DNA of 64,000 nucleotides from Herbaspirillum rhizosphaerae_A (GCF_046025915.1 NZ_JAQQFR010000001.1:186001-250000), one strand, 5' to 3'. Shown: positions 33,632 to 42,401, counted from the first letter of the stretch. Notes: generated by a model not told the origin, from the letters alone. Made by a program: numbers and translations.

Positions 33632-34489
33632 ATGGCAGACGGCAACAACACTTTTCTGATCGACGGCACGACGCCGGTACAACGCCTCGGTTTCGGCGCC
33701 ATGCGCATCACCGGCCCCGGCATCTGGGGCGAACCGGAAGACCGCGCCGAAGCGATCCGCACGCTGCGCCGTCTGCCGGATCTGGGTGTCAATTTCATCG
33801 ACACCGCCGACTCGTATGGGCCGAACGTTTCCGAAGAACTGATCCGCACGGCGCTGCATCCCTACGGCGGCATTCTGGTCGCGACCAAGGCCGGACTGGT
33901 GCGCACCGGCCCCGACCATTGGGTGCCGCTGGGCCGCCCTGAATACCTGATCCAGCAGGCCCACACAAGCCTGCGCAGGCTGGGCGTGGAACAGATCGGC
34001 CTGTGGCAATTGCATCGCATCGATCCGCGCGTGCCGGCCGACGAACAGTTCGGCACGGTGCGGCAACTGATCGACGACGGCATAATCCGTCATGCGGGCC
34101 TGAGCGAAGTCACCGTGGCCGATATTGAAGCGGCATCGCGCCATTTCAAAGTCGCGACCGTACAAAACTGCTACAACCTAGCCGACCGCGCCAGCGAAGA
34201 CGTCCTCGACTACTGCACGCAACACGGCATCGGCTTCATCCCCTGGTATCCCCTGGCGGGCGGCGACTTGCTGCAAAGCGCCTTGTCGTCAACGCTGGCG
34301 AAAGTCGCGGCAAGCCATGATGCAACGGTAGCGCAGATCGCGCTGGCCTGGCTGCTCAAGCGCAGCCCGGTAATGTTGCCGATTCCCGGCACGTCGAAAG
34401 TCAAACATTTGGAACAGAACGTCGCCGCTGCGCGCATCTGCCTGACCGAGCAAGAGTTCGCAGAACTCGATGCCTCCGGCCGGACGTAG
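33632..34489 (+). CDS. Aldo/keto reductase
   Basis: A 285-residue NADPH-dependent oxidoreductase with the TIM-barrel AKR fold. The catalytic tetrad can be seen: Asp and Tyr in NFIDTADSYGPNVSEELI, Lys in LVATKAG and His in LWQLHRID. The coenzyme-binding C-terminal segment is PIPGTSKVKHLEQNV. It resembles the YdbC/IolS-like group that reduces aldehydes. Start 33632 is preceded by GGAG. Position after the ene-reductase suggests a linked role in carbonyl detoxification, probably under the same LysR regulator, although a terminator separates them. Confidence 0.92.
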   Translation: MADGNNTFLIDGTTPVQRLGFGAMRITGPGIWGEPEDRAEAIRTLRRLPDLGVNFIDTADSYGPNVSEELIRTALHPYGGILVATKAGLVRTGPDHWVPLGRPEYLIQQAHTSLRRLGVEQIGLWQLHRIDPRVPADEQFGTVRQLIDDGIIRHAGLSEVTVADIEAASRHFKVATVQNCYNLADRASEDVLDYCTQHGIGFIPWYPLAGGDLLQSALSSTLAKVAASHDATVAQIALAWLLKRSPVMLPIPGTSKVKHLEQNVAAARICLTEQEFAELDASGRT

Positions 34490-34566
34490 GCCGGTGCACT
34501 GACGTCGATGCTCGCCGTGAACAATATGTCCGCGCGGTGTGCCAAACCTGCCTTGGCTTAGCAGAT

Positions 34567-35493
34567 TCAGTAACCGCTGCTGCGATCCACCAGATTGCGC
34601 AGCGGTTCGCCGTGTTGCAGGCGGCGGATGTTTTCTTCGATCTGATCGAGCACGCTGTCGTAGCTGGCAGCAGCGGCGATGTGCGGCGTGACGATGACGT
34701 TGGGCATAGACCAGAACGGACTGTCCACCGATAGCGGTTCTTTTTCAAATACGTCGAGAATGGCGCCGCGCAGATGACCATTCTCAAGCATGGCTTGTAC
34801 CTCGACCGATACCAGATGGCCGCCGCGGCCAACGTGGATCAGGGCGGCGCCGGCAGGTAATGCCGACAGCGTGGCGCGATTGAGGATGCCTTGCGTTTGT
34901 GCCGTCAGCGGCAACAGACAGACGAGGATATCGGTGCCGCTGAGGAAATCATCAAATTGATTTTCGCCATAAAAACTCTCCATGCCCTCTACTGTCTTTT
35001 CCTGACGCGACCAGCCGCGCACCTTGAATCCCATCCGCAGCAATTCACCGGCAACATGCGCGCCGAGTTGCCCCACGCCCATGATGCCGACCGTACAGGA
35101 TGACGCCGCAGCAGGCGCAGTGCGATGCCAGATCTTGTTGCGCTGATTGGCGAGGGCGCGGTCCAGATCGCGGTGGTAGTACAGCACGCCCCAGGTGATG
35201 AATTCCGTCATGGCGACGGTGAGGTCAGGCGCGACCACGCGGCACAGGGGAAGCGCCGGCAAGTGTGGGTCACACAGAATGTTGTCCACACCGGCTGCGA
35301 TTGCATGGATCAGGCGCAGCCGTGGATACGCCGCCAGTGCGCCGGGTGGCGGCGACCAACAGACGGCGACTTCAGCCTCTTCTGCACCGGCGTCGCCGGG
35401 CTGCAAGACCTCGATGTTGCCGGTACGCTCGCGTGCCAGCACCGCAATTTTAGGGATGTCGGAGCTGACGCCGAGAAAGACAAGCTTGGTCAT
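34567..35493 (-). CDS. D-2-hydroxyacid dehydrogenase (GhrA-like)
   Basis: A 308-residue NAD(P)-dependent dehydrogenase for 2-hydroxy or 2-oxo acids. The Rossmann motif is GIMGVGQLGAHVAGELLRMG, followed by Arg of GWSRQEK, which suggests NADPH preference as in GhrA. The catalytic Arg lies in IHVGRGGHLV, Glu in FEKEPL, and His in TPHIAAAAS. It resembles glyoxylate/hydroxypyruvate reductase A. It is the last gene of a seven-gene operon, 32 bp after the class II aldolase gene, so a role in reducing or oxidising a product of that aldolase is likely; the actual substrate is unknown. Confidence 0.88.
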   Translation of the reverse strand: MTKLVFLGVSSDIPKIAVLARERTGNIEVLQPGDAGAEEAEVAVCWSPPPGALAAYPRLRLIHAIAAGVDNILCDPHLPALPLCRVVAPDLTVAMTEFITWGVLYYHRDLDRALANQRNKIWHRTAPAAASSCTVGIMGVGQLGAHVAGELLRMGFKVRGWSRQEKTVEGMESFYGENQFDDFLSGTDILVCLLPLTAQTQGILNRATLSALPAGAALIHVGRGGHLVSVEVQAMLENGHLRGAILDVFEKEPLSVDSPFWSMPNVIVTPHIAAAASYDSVLDQIEENIRRLQHGEPLRNLVDRSSGY

Positions 35494-35525
35494 GGCAAAA
35501 GGATCAGTGGAAATTCAGCAGAAAC

Positions 35526-36293
35526 TCATTGACGATAATCAGGCTGATCGTTTTCGATCAGGCGCAATGCCGCCTGCCATGCGAGATCCATGATGCCGCT
35601 CGCGTTGTCGCCGGCGAACTGTTGCGCCGTGCGCAGGCGCACCGCTTCCGGCGGTAAACGCAAAGTCTGCCCACCCGATAGCGCGGCCACCTGTGCCTGG
35701 CAAGCACGTTCGAGGAAATAGATTTCGTGGAAGGCTTCGGCCGCCGTTGAACCCGCCGCCAGCAAACCGTGATTGCGCAGGATCATCGCCTTGTTGTTGC
35801 CGAGGTTGGCGACCAGACGCTCGCGCTCGGCCAGGTCGAGAGCGATGCCTTCGTAGTCGTGATAGCCGAGCTTGCCGTAGAACTTCATCGCATGCTGGCT
35901 GATCGGCAGCAAGCCCTGCTCCTGCGCTGCCACGGCGATCCCGGCCGAGGTATGCGTATGGATCACGAAATGCAGATCGGGCCGCGCATGATGGACCGCC
36001 GAATGGATCGTGAAACCGGCAGCGTTGACGCGCTGCCCGGCAGGCGCGCCGTTGCCGGTCTTGAGTTCGCGTCCGGCATGGTCGACCTTGACCAGATCGG
36101 AAGCGCGCATCTCATGAAACAGCACGCCGTAGCGATTGATCAGGAACTGATCTTCATGCCCAGGCAACCGCGCCGAGATGTGCGTATCGATCATGTCGGT
36201 CATGCGGAAATACGCCGCCAATCGGTACAGCGCCGCCAGCTCGCAGCGCGTGTTCCATTCCGCGCTGTCGGTAACGTCGGCAACATCGGTCAT
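35526..36293 (-). CDS. Class II aldolase/adducin-family protein
   Basis: A 255-residue member of the zinc-dependent class II aldolase/adducin fold. Metal-binding histidines are in FVIHTHTSAGIAVAA and the NHGLLAAG motif follows; the N-terminal DTHISARLPGHEDQFLIN motif is also intact. Members cleave or decarboxylate sugar or hydroxy-acid phosphates (for example fuculose-1-phosphate), but this subgroup, without the phosphate-site signature of L-fuculose aldolase, is uncharacterised. It begins 3 bp after the binding-protein gene stop and is followed by the 2-hydroxyacid dehydrogenase gene, so it is likely an enzyme of the same catabolic pathway. Confidence 0.88.
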   Translation of the reverse strand: MTDVADVTDSAEWNTRCELAALYRLAAYFRMTDMIDTHISARLPGHEDQFLINRYGVLFHEMRASDLVKVDHAGRELKTGNGAPAGQRVNAAGFTIHSAVHHARPDLHFVIHTHTSAGIAVAAQEQGLLPISQHAMKFYGKLGYHDYEGIALDLAERERLVANLGNNKAMILRNHGLLAAGSTAAEAFHEIYFLERACQAQVAALSGGQTLRLPPEAVRLRTAQQFAGDNASGIMDLAWQAALRLIENDQPDYRQ

Positions 36294-36296
36294 GGC

Positions 36297-37163
36297 TTAT
36301 TTTCCCTGATTCACGGCAACCGGCATGCTCGACGATTGCAGCTTGTACTTCGCCAGCAGCTTGTCATAGGTGCCGTTGCGTTGCAGGTTTTGCAGTGCGC
36401 CCAGCACGGCGGCACGCAGCACCGGTTCGGTCTTGGAGACCGGGATGCCGGTTTCCTGCTGGAACAGCGGCTGGCCGAGCAGCACGTAAGTGTTGGCTTC
36501 CATGGTCTGGAAGTACGGCAGGGTCTCGCTGCCCTGCACGGCAACGTCGATACGGCCGGTCTTCAATTGCGTGCGCGCATCCACCGAACCTTCGGTGCCG
36601 ATCACGGTGATGGCCGGCTTGCCCTTGGCGACGCAATTATCGGTGCTCCAGGCAGCGATCTGAACCGGCCAGTTGGTGTTGCGGCTGGCGCCGACCTTGG
36701 TGCCGCAGACATCAGCGATACCCTTGATCTTGGCGGCGTTGGCTTGCAGCGTGAAGAACTGCGGGCCGGTCTTCATGTAGTCGATGAAGTCGGCGACCTT
36801 CTGGCGTTCTGCCGTGTCGCTGATGGCAACCATGGCGATATCGACGCGGCCGGTGGCCAGCGAGCTGAAGACCTGGGCGAAGGCGGTTTCCTGATACTCG
36901 ACCTTGAGGCCGAGTTCCTTGGCAATGGCTTCGCCGAGTTCGATGTCGAGGCCCATCAGCTGGCCGGTCTCCGGATTCTTGTAGGCGATCGGCGGATAGT
37001 TGGCTTGTGTCGCGATGACCAGTTTGCCGGCTTTCTTGATGCGCTCCGGCAGAGGCAGATCAGCGGCATGTGCCGACAATGCGCCCATTGCGGTGATGGC
37101 GGTGACGGCCAGCGCAATACTGCGCAAGCTCATGTTGGTCAGAAGTCGGTTAAATAGTTGCAC
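36297..37163 (-). CDS. Amino acid ABC transporter substrate-binding protein
   Basis: A 288-residue periplasmic binding protein of the polar amino acid family (SBP_bac_3). Signal peptide about 1-34 ending at LSAHAADLPL; mature part begins with ERIKKAGKLVIATQANYPP and contains MGLDIELGEAIAKELGL and FSSLATGRVDIAMVAISDT. The start is a GTG at 37163, chosen because AAGGGG lies 6 nt upstream; the next ATG (37133) has no ribosome site but would still leave a signal peptide. It completes an importer with the ATPase and permease genes directly upstream in the operon. Ligand probably a guanidino or N-substituted amino acid, given its neighbours. Confidence 0.9.
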   Translation of the reverse strand: MQLFNRLLTNMSLRSIALAVTAITAMGALSAHAADLPLPERIKKAGKLVIATQANYPPIAYKNPETGQLMGLDIELGEAIAKELGLKVEYQETAFAQVFSSLATGRVDIAMVAISDTAERQKVADFIDYMKTGPQFFTLQANAAKIKGIADVCGTKVGASRNTNWPVQIAAWSTDNCVAKGKPAITVIGTEGSVDARTQLKTGRIDVAVQGSETLPYFQTMEANTYVLLGQPLFQQETGIPVSKTEPVLRAAVLGALQNLQRNGTYDKLLAKYKLQSSSMPVAVNQGK

Positions 37164-37193
37164 TTGATTCCCCTTAAAAATAGTAGTTCAAGA

Positions 37194-37985
37194 TCAGCTC
37201 AAAATCGCTGCAATAAATTCCTTGGTGCGCGCGTGCTGCGGATGCGTCAGGACTTCAGCCGGCGTGCCGCACTCCAGCACCTGCCCCTGATCCATGAAAA
37301 CCACGCGGTCCGATACCTCGCGGGCAAACCCGAGCTCGTGCGTGACCACGATCATGGTCATGCCGGACAGCGCCAGATCCTTCATCACGCCCAGCACTTC
37401 GCCGACCAGTTCCGGATCGAGCGCCGACGTCGGTTCATCGAACAGCATCAGCTTGGGCCGCATCGCCAGTGCGCGCGCAATCGCCACACGCTGTTGCTGG
37501 CCGCCCGACAATTCGCCTGGATACGCGCCGGACTTGCCGGCCAGGCCGACGCGTTCGAGCAAGGCTTCGGCTTCGTCGCGCACCTCGGCGCGCTTGCGCT
37601 GCTGCACCACGACCGGGCCTTCCATGATGTTTTGCAAGGCGGTCATGTGGCCGAACAGATTGAAGCGCTGAAACACCATGCCGCTGGCCAGCCGCTGACG
37701 CGCGATCTCGCTGTCGCTGAGTTCGCGCAGTTCGTTGCCCTTGCGGCGATAGCCGCACAGTTCACCGCCGAGCCAGATCGCGCCGCCGTCAGTGCGCTCC
37801 AGTTGGTTGATACAGCGCAGGAAGGTGCTTTTGCCGGAACCGGACGGCCCGACGATGCACATCACTTCGCCGCTCGCGACTTCCATCGAAATGCCCTTGA
37901 GGGCGTGATAGCTGCCGTAATATTTTTGGACATCATGCGCGACCACCATCGGCATGGCCGCTTGCGCTTGCGGGACGGCGCTCAT
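37194..37985 (-). CDS. Amino acid ABC transporter ATP-binding protein
   Basis: A 263-residue GlnQ/HisP-type ATPase. Walker A GPSGSGKST, Q-loop FQRFNLFGHM, signature LSGGQQQRVAIARAL, Walker B LMLFDEPTSALDPE and H-loop VTHELGFAREV are intact. The permease stop overlaps its start as ATGA, so translation is coupled. There is a 30-bp gap to the binding-protein gene. Confidence 0.93.
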   Translation of the reverse strand: MSAVPQAQAAMPMVVAHDVQKYYGSYHALKGISMEVASGEVMCIVGPSGSGKSTFLRCINQLERTDGGAIWLGGELCGYRRKGNELRELSDSEIARQRLASGMVFQRFNLFGHMTALQNIMEGPVVVQQRKRAEVRDEAEALLERVGLAGKSGAYPGELSGGQQQRVAIARALAMRPKLMLFDEPTSALDPELVGEVLGVMKDLALSGMTMIVVTHELGFAREVSDRVVFMDQGQVLECGTPAEVLTHPQHARTKEFIAAILS

Positions 37986-38893
37986 GGTTGCGCTCCTTCG
38001 ATGATGGCGACGGGCGTCGCTTTCAGTTTTACTGTCTTGACCGCTTTGCGCTGATTGCGTGCGAAGGCCTTTTCCAGAAAATGCTGGCCGATGGAAAACA
38101 CCGTCACCACTGCCAGATACCAGATGGTCGCCACAATCAGCAGCTCGATCACGCGCGCATTGGCGAAATAGATGGTCTGGGCGTTGTGCAGGATTTCCGA
38201 AAACTGGATCACGCTGGCGACCGAAGTCAGCTTGACCATGCTGATGACTTCGTTGCCGATAGGCGGAATGATCACGCGCATCGATTGCGGCAGAATGATC
38301 CGGCGCAGCGCGGTCAGGCGCGTCATGCCGATGGCTTTGGCGGCCTCGGTCTGGCCGTTGTCGACCGACAGGATGCCACCGCGCACCACTTCGGCGGTGT
38401 AGGCGCCCTGCCCGATGCCCAGGCCCAGCAGACTGGCGATGAAGGGCGTGATCAGATCCACCGTGCGCGCTTCAAACACGCCGGGGATGCCCATCATCGG
38501 AAACACCAGCGCCAGGTTGAACCACAGCAGCATCTGCAGCAGCAGCGGCGTGCCGCGGAAGAACCAGATATAGAAACCGGCGATGGCCTTGAGCATGGGG
38601 TTGGGCGACATCACCATCACGGCGAAGATCACACCCAGCACGATGCCGATGGTCATCGCATAGATAGTCATCAGGATGGTGTTGAGCAAGCCGTGCATGA
38701 TGACCTTGGCGGTCATGAACTGCGCGACGATTTTCCACTCGATCTGGCCATGCGCGAAGGCGTTGATGATGAAGGCGAACACCAGCAGAATCAATGCCGC
38801 CGACAACCAGCGTCCGTAGAAACGGCGCGGCACGATCTTCAGGTGATCGATGGCGAATGGAGAAGACGACGGGGAAGAAGATTGCGTAGTCAT
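37982..38893 (-). CDS. Amino acid ABC transporter permease
   Basis: A 303-residue integral membrane permease of the HisM/GlnP family. It has an extended cytoplasmic N-terminus (about 30 residues), then five or six helices, the WFFRGTPLLLQMLL segment, and the EAA loop (EAAKAIGMTRLTALRRIILP) near residue 185. Only one permease gene is present, so it should work as a homodimer. Overlaps the upstream argininosuccinate lyase-like gene and the downstream ATPase gene by ATGA at both ends. Confidence 0.92.
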   Translation of the reverse strand: MTTQSSSPSSSPFAIDHLKIVPRRFYGRWLSAALILLVFAFIINAFAHGQIEWKIVAQFMTAKVIMHGLLNTILMTIYAMTIGIVLGVIFAVMVMSPNPMLKAIAGFYIWFFRGTPLLLQMLLWFNLALVFPMMGIPGVFEARTVDLITPFIASLLGLGIGQGAYTAEVVRGGILSVDNGQTEAAKAIGMTRLTALRRIILPQSMRVIIPPIGNEVISMVKLTSVASVIQFSEILHNAQTIYFANARVIELLIVATIWYLAVVTVFSIGQHFLEKAFARNQRKAVKTVKLKATPVAIIEGAQP

Positions 38894-40341
38894 GCCGCAC
38901 CCGCATTGAACGAACCGGAAGAAGCCGTCGGCCCGGCTTCATTGCCACACCACACGCGCTGGCCGGCGACGGTTTTTTGCAGCCGCTGCAATTGTGCGGC
39001 GACCTGTGCCGGCGCGGTGCCACCATAGCCGCTGCGTGCATTGACCGCCGCTTCGGGCGTAAGCACGCTACGCACTTCGGGCAACAGAAAGGGACTGATT
39101 GCCGTCATTTCGGCGTCGCTCAGTTCGTGCAATTCCACTTGCTTGTCTTCACACAGTTTGACCATGGCACCGGTGATTTCATGCGCAGCGGAAAACGGTA
39201 CGCCACGACGCGCCAGCCAGTCGGCTACTTCGGTCGCCAGCGTAAATCCCTGTGTGGCGTCGCGACGCAGCTTCGCGGTATTGACGCGCATGGTGCGGAT
39301 CATGCCCGCCATCGCGGGCAAGACCTTGTGCAGCACATCGACCGCTTCAAAGGCGGCGAACTTGTCTTCCGCCAGATCGCGGTTATAGGAAAACGGCAAA
39401 CCCTTGAGCGCCACCAGCATGGTGGTCAGCATGCCGATCAGGCGTGCGGCGCGGCCGCGCGTGAGTTCGGCGATGTCGGGGTTTTTCTTCTGCGGCATGA
39501 TCGAGCTGCCGGTGGAAAAGCTGTCGTCCAGAGCTATCCACTGAAACTGGCGCGATGCCCACAGCGTGATTTCTTCCGACAAGCGCGACAAATGCACGCC
39601 GAGCATGGACGCCACAAACAAAAATTCAGCCACGTGATCACGGCTGCCGACGGCGTCGATGGAGTTTTCGCACGGCGCGTCGTAACCAAGATCGACGGCC
39701 GACAACTCCGCCTGCAAGGCGATCGCCGAACCGGCCATGGCGGCCGCGCCCAATGGAGAGCGCGCGCTGCGGCGATCCCAGTCCATGAAGCGCGACATGT
39801 CACGGCTGAAAGTCTGGGCATGCGCCAGCAACTGATGCGCAAACACGATAGGCTGCGCCGCCTGCAAATGCGTGAAGCCCGGCGCCAGCGTTTGCAGATG
39901 CTGGCCGGCTTGTCCCATCAGCGCATCCTGCAAGTCGAGCAGCAGGTCACCGATGGCGCGGCTCTCGGCGCGCAGGTACAGCTTGAGATTGTTGGCCGCC
40001 TGGTCATTGCGCGAGCGTCCCGCGCGCAACTTGGCGCCGGTGTCGCCAAGGGCGGCGACGAGGATGCGTTCCATGAAGGTGTGCACGTCTTCATCGGCGG
40101 GCGACGGCGTGATCTCGCCGCGCGCGAAGGCGGCGTCGAGTTCGCCGAGCTTGCCGACGATGGCATTGCATTCGTCCTCGGTCAGCAGTTTGGCGCGCAG
40201 CAACTCGCGCGCATGCGCCTGCGACGACACGATGTCGAAATGCGTCAGCCGGAAATGCGCCATGCCTCCACGCGACAGGTTCATCAGGGCCTCATCAGGG
40301 GCGGAGCGGAAACGCGCGCCCCACAACCGGGTTTCACTCAT
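38890..40341 (-). CDS. Argininosuccinate lyase-family enzyme (catabolic paralogue)
   Basis: A 483-residue member of the fumarase/aspartase superfamily, closest to argininosuccinate lyase; these enzymes split an N-substituted succinate into fumarate and an amine. The catalytic Ser loop is GSSIMPQKKNPD (278-289), and SRNDQ (110-114) is intact. Several residues typical of ArgH differ: the THLQRAQP motif reads THLQAAQP, HTGRSRND reads RAGRSRND, and the segment normally like LPIDR reads IALQAE. Together with its place in a transport and ureohydrolase operon, this suggests a different substrate from argininosuccinate. A normal biosynthetic argH would be expected elsewhere. Could also be an EDDS-lyase-like enzyme. 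Confidence 0.85.
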   Translation of the reverse strand: MSETRLWGARFRSAPDEALMNLSRGGMAHFRLTHFDIVSSQAHARELLRAKLLTEDECNAIVGKLGELDAAFARGEITPSPADEDVHTFMERILVAALGDTGAKLRAGRSRNDQAANNLKLYLRAESRAIGDLLLDLQDALMGQAGQHLQTLAPGFTHLQAAQPIVFAHQLLAHAQTFSRDMSRFMDWDRRSARSPLGAAAMAGSAIALQAELSAVDLGYDAPCENSIDAVGSRDHVAEFLFVASMLGVHLSRLSEEITLWASRQFQWIALDDSFSTGSSIMPQKKNPDIAELTRGRAARLIGMLTTMLVALKGLPFSYNRDLAEDKFAAFEAVDVLHKVLPAMAGMIRTMRVNTAKLRRDATQGFTLATEVADWLARRGVPFSAAHEITGAMVKLCEDKQVELHELSDAEMTAISPFLLPEVRSVLTPEAAVNARSGYGGTAPAQVAAQLQRLQKTVAGQRVWCGNEAGPTASSGSFNAGAA

Positions 40342-40392
40342 GGAATGCCATCCTTCGATTTCGTTTTAACAAGACTGAACCGGCACAGCGCA

Positions 40393-41346
40393 CTAAGCGC
40401 GGTACTTCACACCGGGAAACACACACAACATTTCATACGCCAGATTCGCTGCCACCAGCGCCGTGGTGCCGGCCTGGTCGTACGGCGGCGACACTTCGAC
40501 GATATCGGCGGAAGCAATATTCAGGCCTTTGGCGCCACGGATGATCTCCATGCCTTGCTGCACGGTCAGGCCGCCGATTTCCGGCGTGCCGGTGCCGGGA
40601 GCAAACGCAGGGTCGAGGCCGTCGATGTCAAACGTCAGATAGACCGGGCCGTCGCCCATCTGCGCGCGCACTTCTGCCATCAACGGCGCGAGCGACTTGT
40701 TCCAGCATTCTTCAGCCTGCACCACACGAAAACCCTGAGCCCGGCACCAGTCGAAGTCGTCGGCGTGATAGCCGGTGCCGCGCAGGCCGATCTGCACCAC
40801 GCGCTGCGGATCCAGCAGGCCTTCTTCAAACGCGCGGCGAAATGGTGTGCCGTGGGCAATTTTTTCGCCGTTCATGGTGTCGTTGACGTCGGCATGCGCA
40901 TCCACGTGAATCAGCCCGACCTTGCCGTATTGCTTATGGATGGATCGCAGGATGGGCAGCGTCATGGTGTGGTCGCCGCCCATGCTGATGGTTTTGCAAC
41001 CGGTGGCATAGATGCGGTCGTAGGCTTCCTCGATCATGCGCACCGAGTCGAGCAGGCTGTAGGGATTGAGTGCAACGTCGCCGATGTCGGCGACCTTGAG
41101 CGAATCGAAAGGCGCGGCGCGCGTAGCCATGTTGTAGGGGCGCAGCAGCACCGATTCAGTGCGGATCTGGCGCGGACCGAAGCGTGTGCCGGAACGATTG
41201 GAGGTGCCGATATCCAGCGGCACGCCGACGAATCCGACGTCGAGACCGGCTGGATTTTCGATATACGGCAGCCGCATCATGGTGGCAATCCCCCCAAAAC
41301 GGGGCATCACATTGCCGCCCATGGGCTGATACAGTGCATGTTCCAT
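40393..41346 (-). CDS. Ureohydrolase, guanidinobutyrase/guanidinopropionase type
   Basis: A 317-residue Mn-dependent arginase/agmatinase-family enzyme that cleaves a guanidino group to urea. All metal ligands are present: His in GGDHT, Asp-His-Asp in HVDAHAD, and two Asp in FDIDGLDP. The N-terminus (MGGNVMPRFGGIATMMRLP) and RPYNMATRAAPFDSL closely resemble the GbuA/GpuA group of Pseudomonas rather than SpeB, so 4-guanidinobutyrate or a similar acid is the likeliest substrate. First gene of the seven-gene operon, with 51 bp to the argininosuccinate lyase-like gene, and divergent from the LysR gene. Start has AAGGACG upstream. Confidence 0.9.
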   Translation of the reverse strand: MEHALYQPMGGNVMPRFGGIATMMRLPYIENPAGLDVGFVGVPLDIGTSNRSGTRFGPRQIRTESVLLRPYNMATRAAPFDSLKVADIGDVALNPYSLLDSVRMIEEAYDRIYATGCKTISMGGDHTMTLPILRSIHKQYGKVGLIHVDAHADVNDTMNGEKIAHGTPFRRAFEEGLLDPQRVVQIGLRGTGYHADDFDWCRAQGFRVVQAEECWNKSLAPLMAEVRAQMGDGPVYLTFDIDGLDPAFAPGTGTPEIGGLTVQQGMEIIRGAKGLNIASADIVEVSPPYDQAGTTALVAANLAYEMLCVFPGVKYRA

Positions 41347-41431
41347 CGATACGCGTCCTTGTAAAGGGAAGTGGTTTTACCCATTGTAGCGACGGAGTTT
41401 GGAAACAAATATGCGTATCTCGCGACGTTTG

Positions 41432-41449
41432 CATCGATCCGGATCGATG
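41432..41449. promoter_or_regulatory. 18-bp perfect palindrome in divergent regulatory region
   Basis: CATCGATCC followed directly by GGATCGATG. It lies 38 bp before the LysR start and 86 bp before the ureohydrolase start, in a good position for a dimeric regulator acting on both promoters. Binding is not shown by sequence alone. Confidence 0.55.
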
Positions 41450-41486
41450 TATAGACTGAGGTCTTTCCCTTGCCGGAACGTGCACC

Positions 41487-42383
41487 ATGCTCAACAACGT
41501 ATTCGATCTGGATATTCGCCTGATCCGGGTCTTCCTGACGGTAGTCGACGCCCACGGCGTGTCGGCTGCGCAATCCAAGCTCAATGTCGGCCAGTCCACC
41601 ATCAGCGCGCAACTGAGCGCGCTGGAGACGCGACTCGGCTACCGCCTGTGCGAACGCGGTCGCGCAGGTTTTCGCCTGACCGCAAAAGGCGAAAAATTTG
41701 CCGACTCGGCGCGCCGCATGATCGAAGCGCTGACCGAGTTCGGCATGGAAGCGCGCAACCTCGACAAGAAACTGGTCGGGCGGCTCAGCATCGGCCTGAT
41801 CGGCCACACGCCCACGCATCAGAACACGCGCCTGTCCGAAGTGATACGCCGCTTTCGTCAGCGCGACGAAGCAGTGCGGCTCGATATCGTGGTGCGCACG
41901 CCGAGCGAACTGGAGGAGATGCTGATCAACGGCAGTATCCAGGTGGCGATCGGCTATTTCTGGCGGCGCGTGACAGCGCTGCAATACACGCAACTGATGC
42001 TGGAGCGCCAGGTCGCCTATTGCGCCCCGCCGCATCCGCTGTTTTACAAGGAAGAAGAAATCGACCCGGAAGAAGCCGCCGGCTACGCCTGGGCCTGGCG
42101 CGACTATCCGGTGCCGCCCGGCCATGTGCCGATCCACCGCCGCAACATCATGGCCATGACCGGCAACATGGAAGCGATGTCGATCCTGATCCTGTCAGGC
42201 CAGCATCTCGGTTATCTGCCGGAAGAAATGGGCCGCGAACACGTCGCCCGCGGCGCCATGAAAGCGCTTAACCGTACGGAGCTGTCATACGAAGTCGGCA
42301 TCAGCGTGGTGACCAATCGCGCCAATGCGAATGAGCCTATCGTGGCGGCGTTTCTGGAAGACCTGAAGTCGGTGCAGTTGTAG
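41487..42383 (+). CDS. LysR-family regulator of the guanidino operon (probable)
   Basis: A 298-residue LysR protein. The DNA-binding domain spans about residues 8-68 (LIRVFLTVVDAHGVSAAQSK, then VGQSTISAQLSALETRLG). The effector half is of normal length and carries LVGRLSIGLIGHTPTHQNTR at its start. It is divergent from the ureohydrolase gene with 140 bp between start codons, containing a perfect palindrome, so it most likely controls the seven-gene operon in response to its substrate. It converges on the histidine kinase gene, leaving 18 bp. Confidence 0.9.
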   Translation: MLNNVFDLDIRLIRVFLTVVDAHGVSAAQSKLNVGQSTISAQLSALETRLGYRLCERGRAGFRLTAKGEKFADSARRMIEALTEFGMEARNLDKKLVGRLSIGLIGHTPTHQNTRLSEVIRRFRQRDEAVRLDIVVRTPSELEEMLINGSIQVAIGYFWRRVTALQYTQLMLERQVAYCAPPHPLFYKEEEIDPEEAAGYAWAWRDYPVPPGHVPIHRRNIMAMTGNMEAMSILILSGQHLGYLPEEMGREHVARGAMKALNRTELSYEVGISVVTNRANANEPIVAAFLEDLKSVQL

Positions 42384-42401
42384 TCTGCTTCGTACGACGG
42401 A

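Noticed and set aside
38977..41364. A 795-codon open frame opposite the lyase and ureohydrolase genes
   Set aside because: It spans two well-supported genes on the other strand and their gap; composition is that of a codon-bias shadow.
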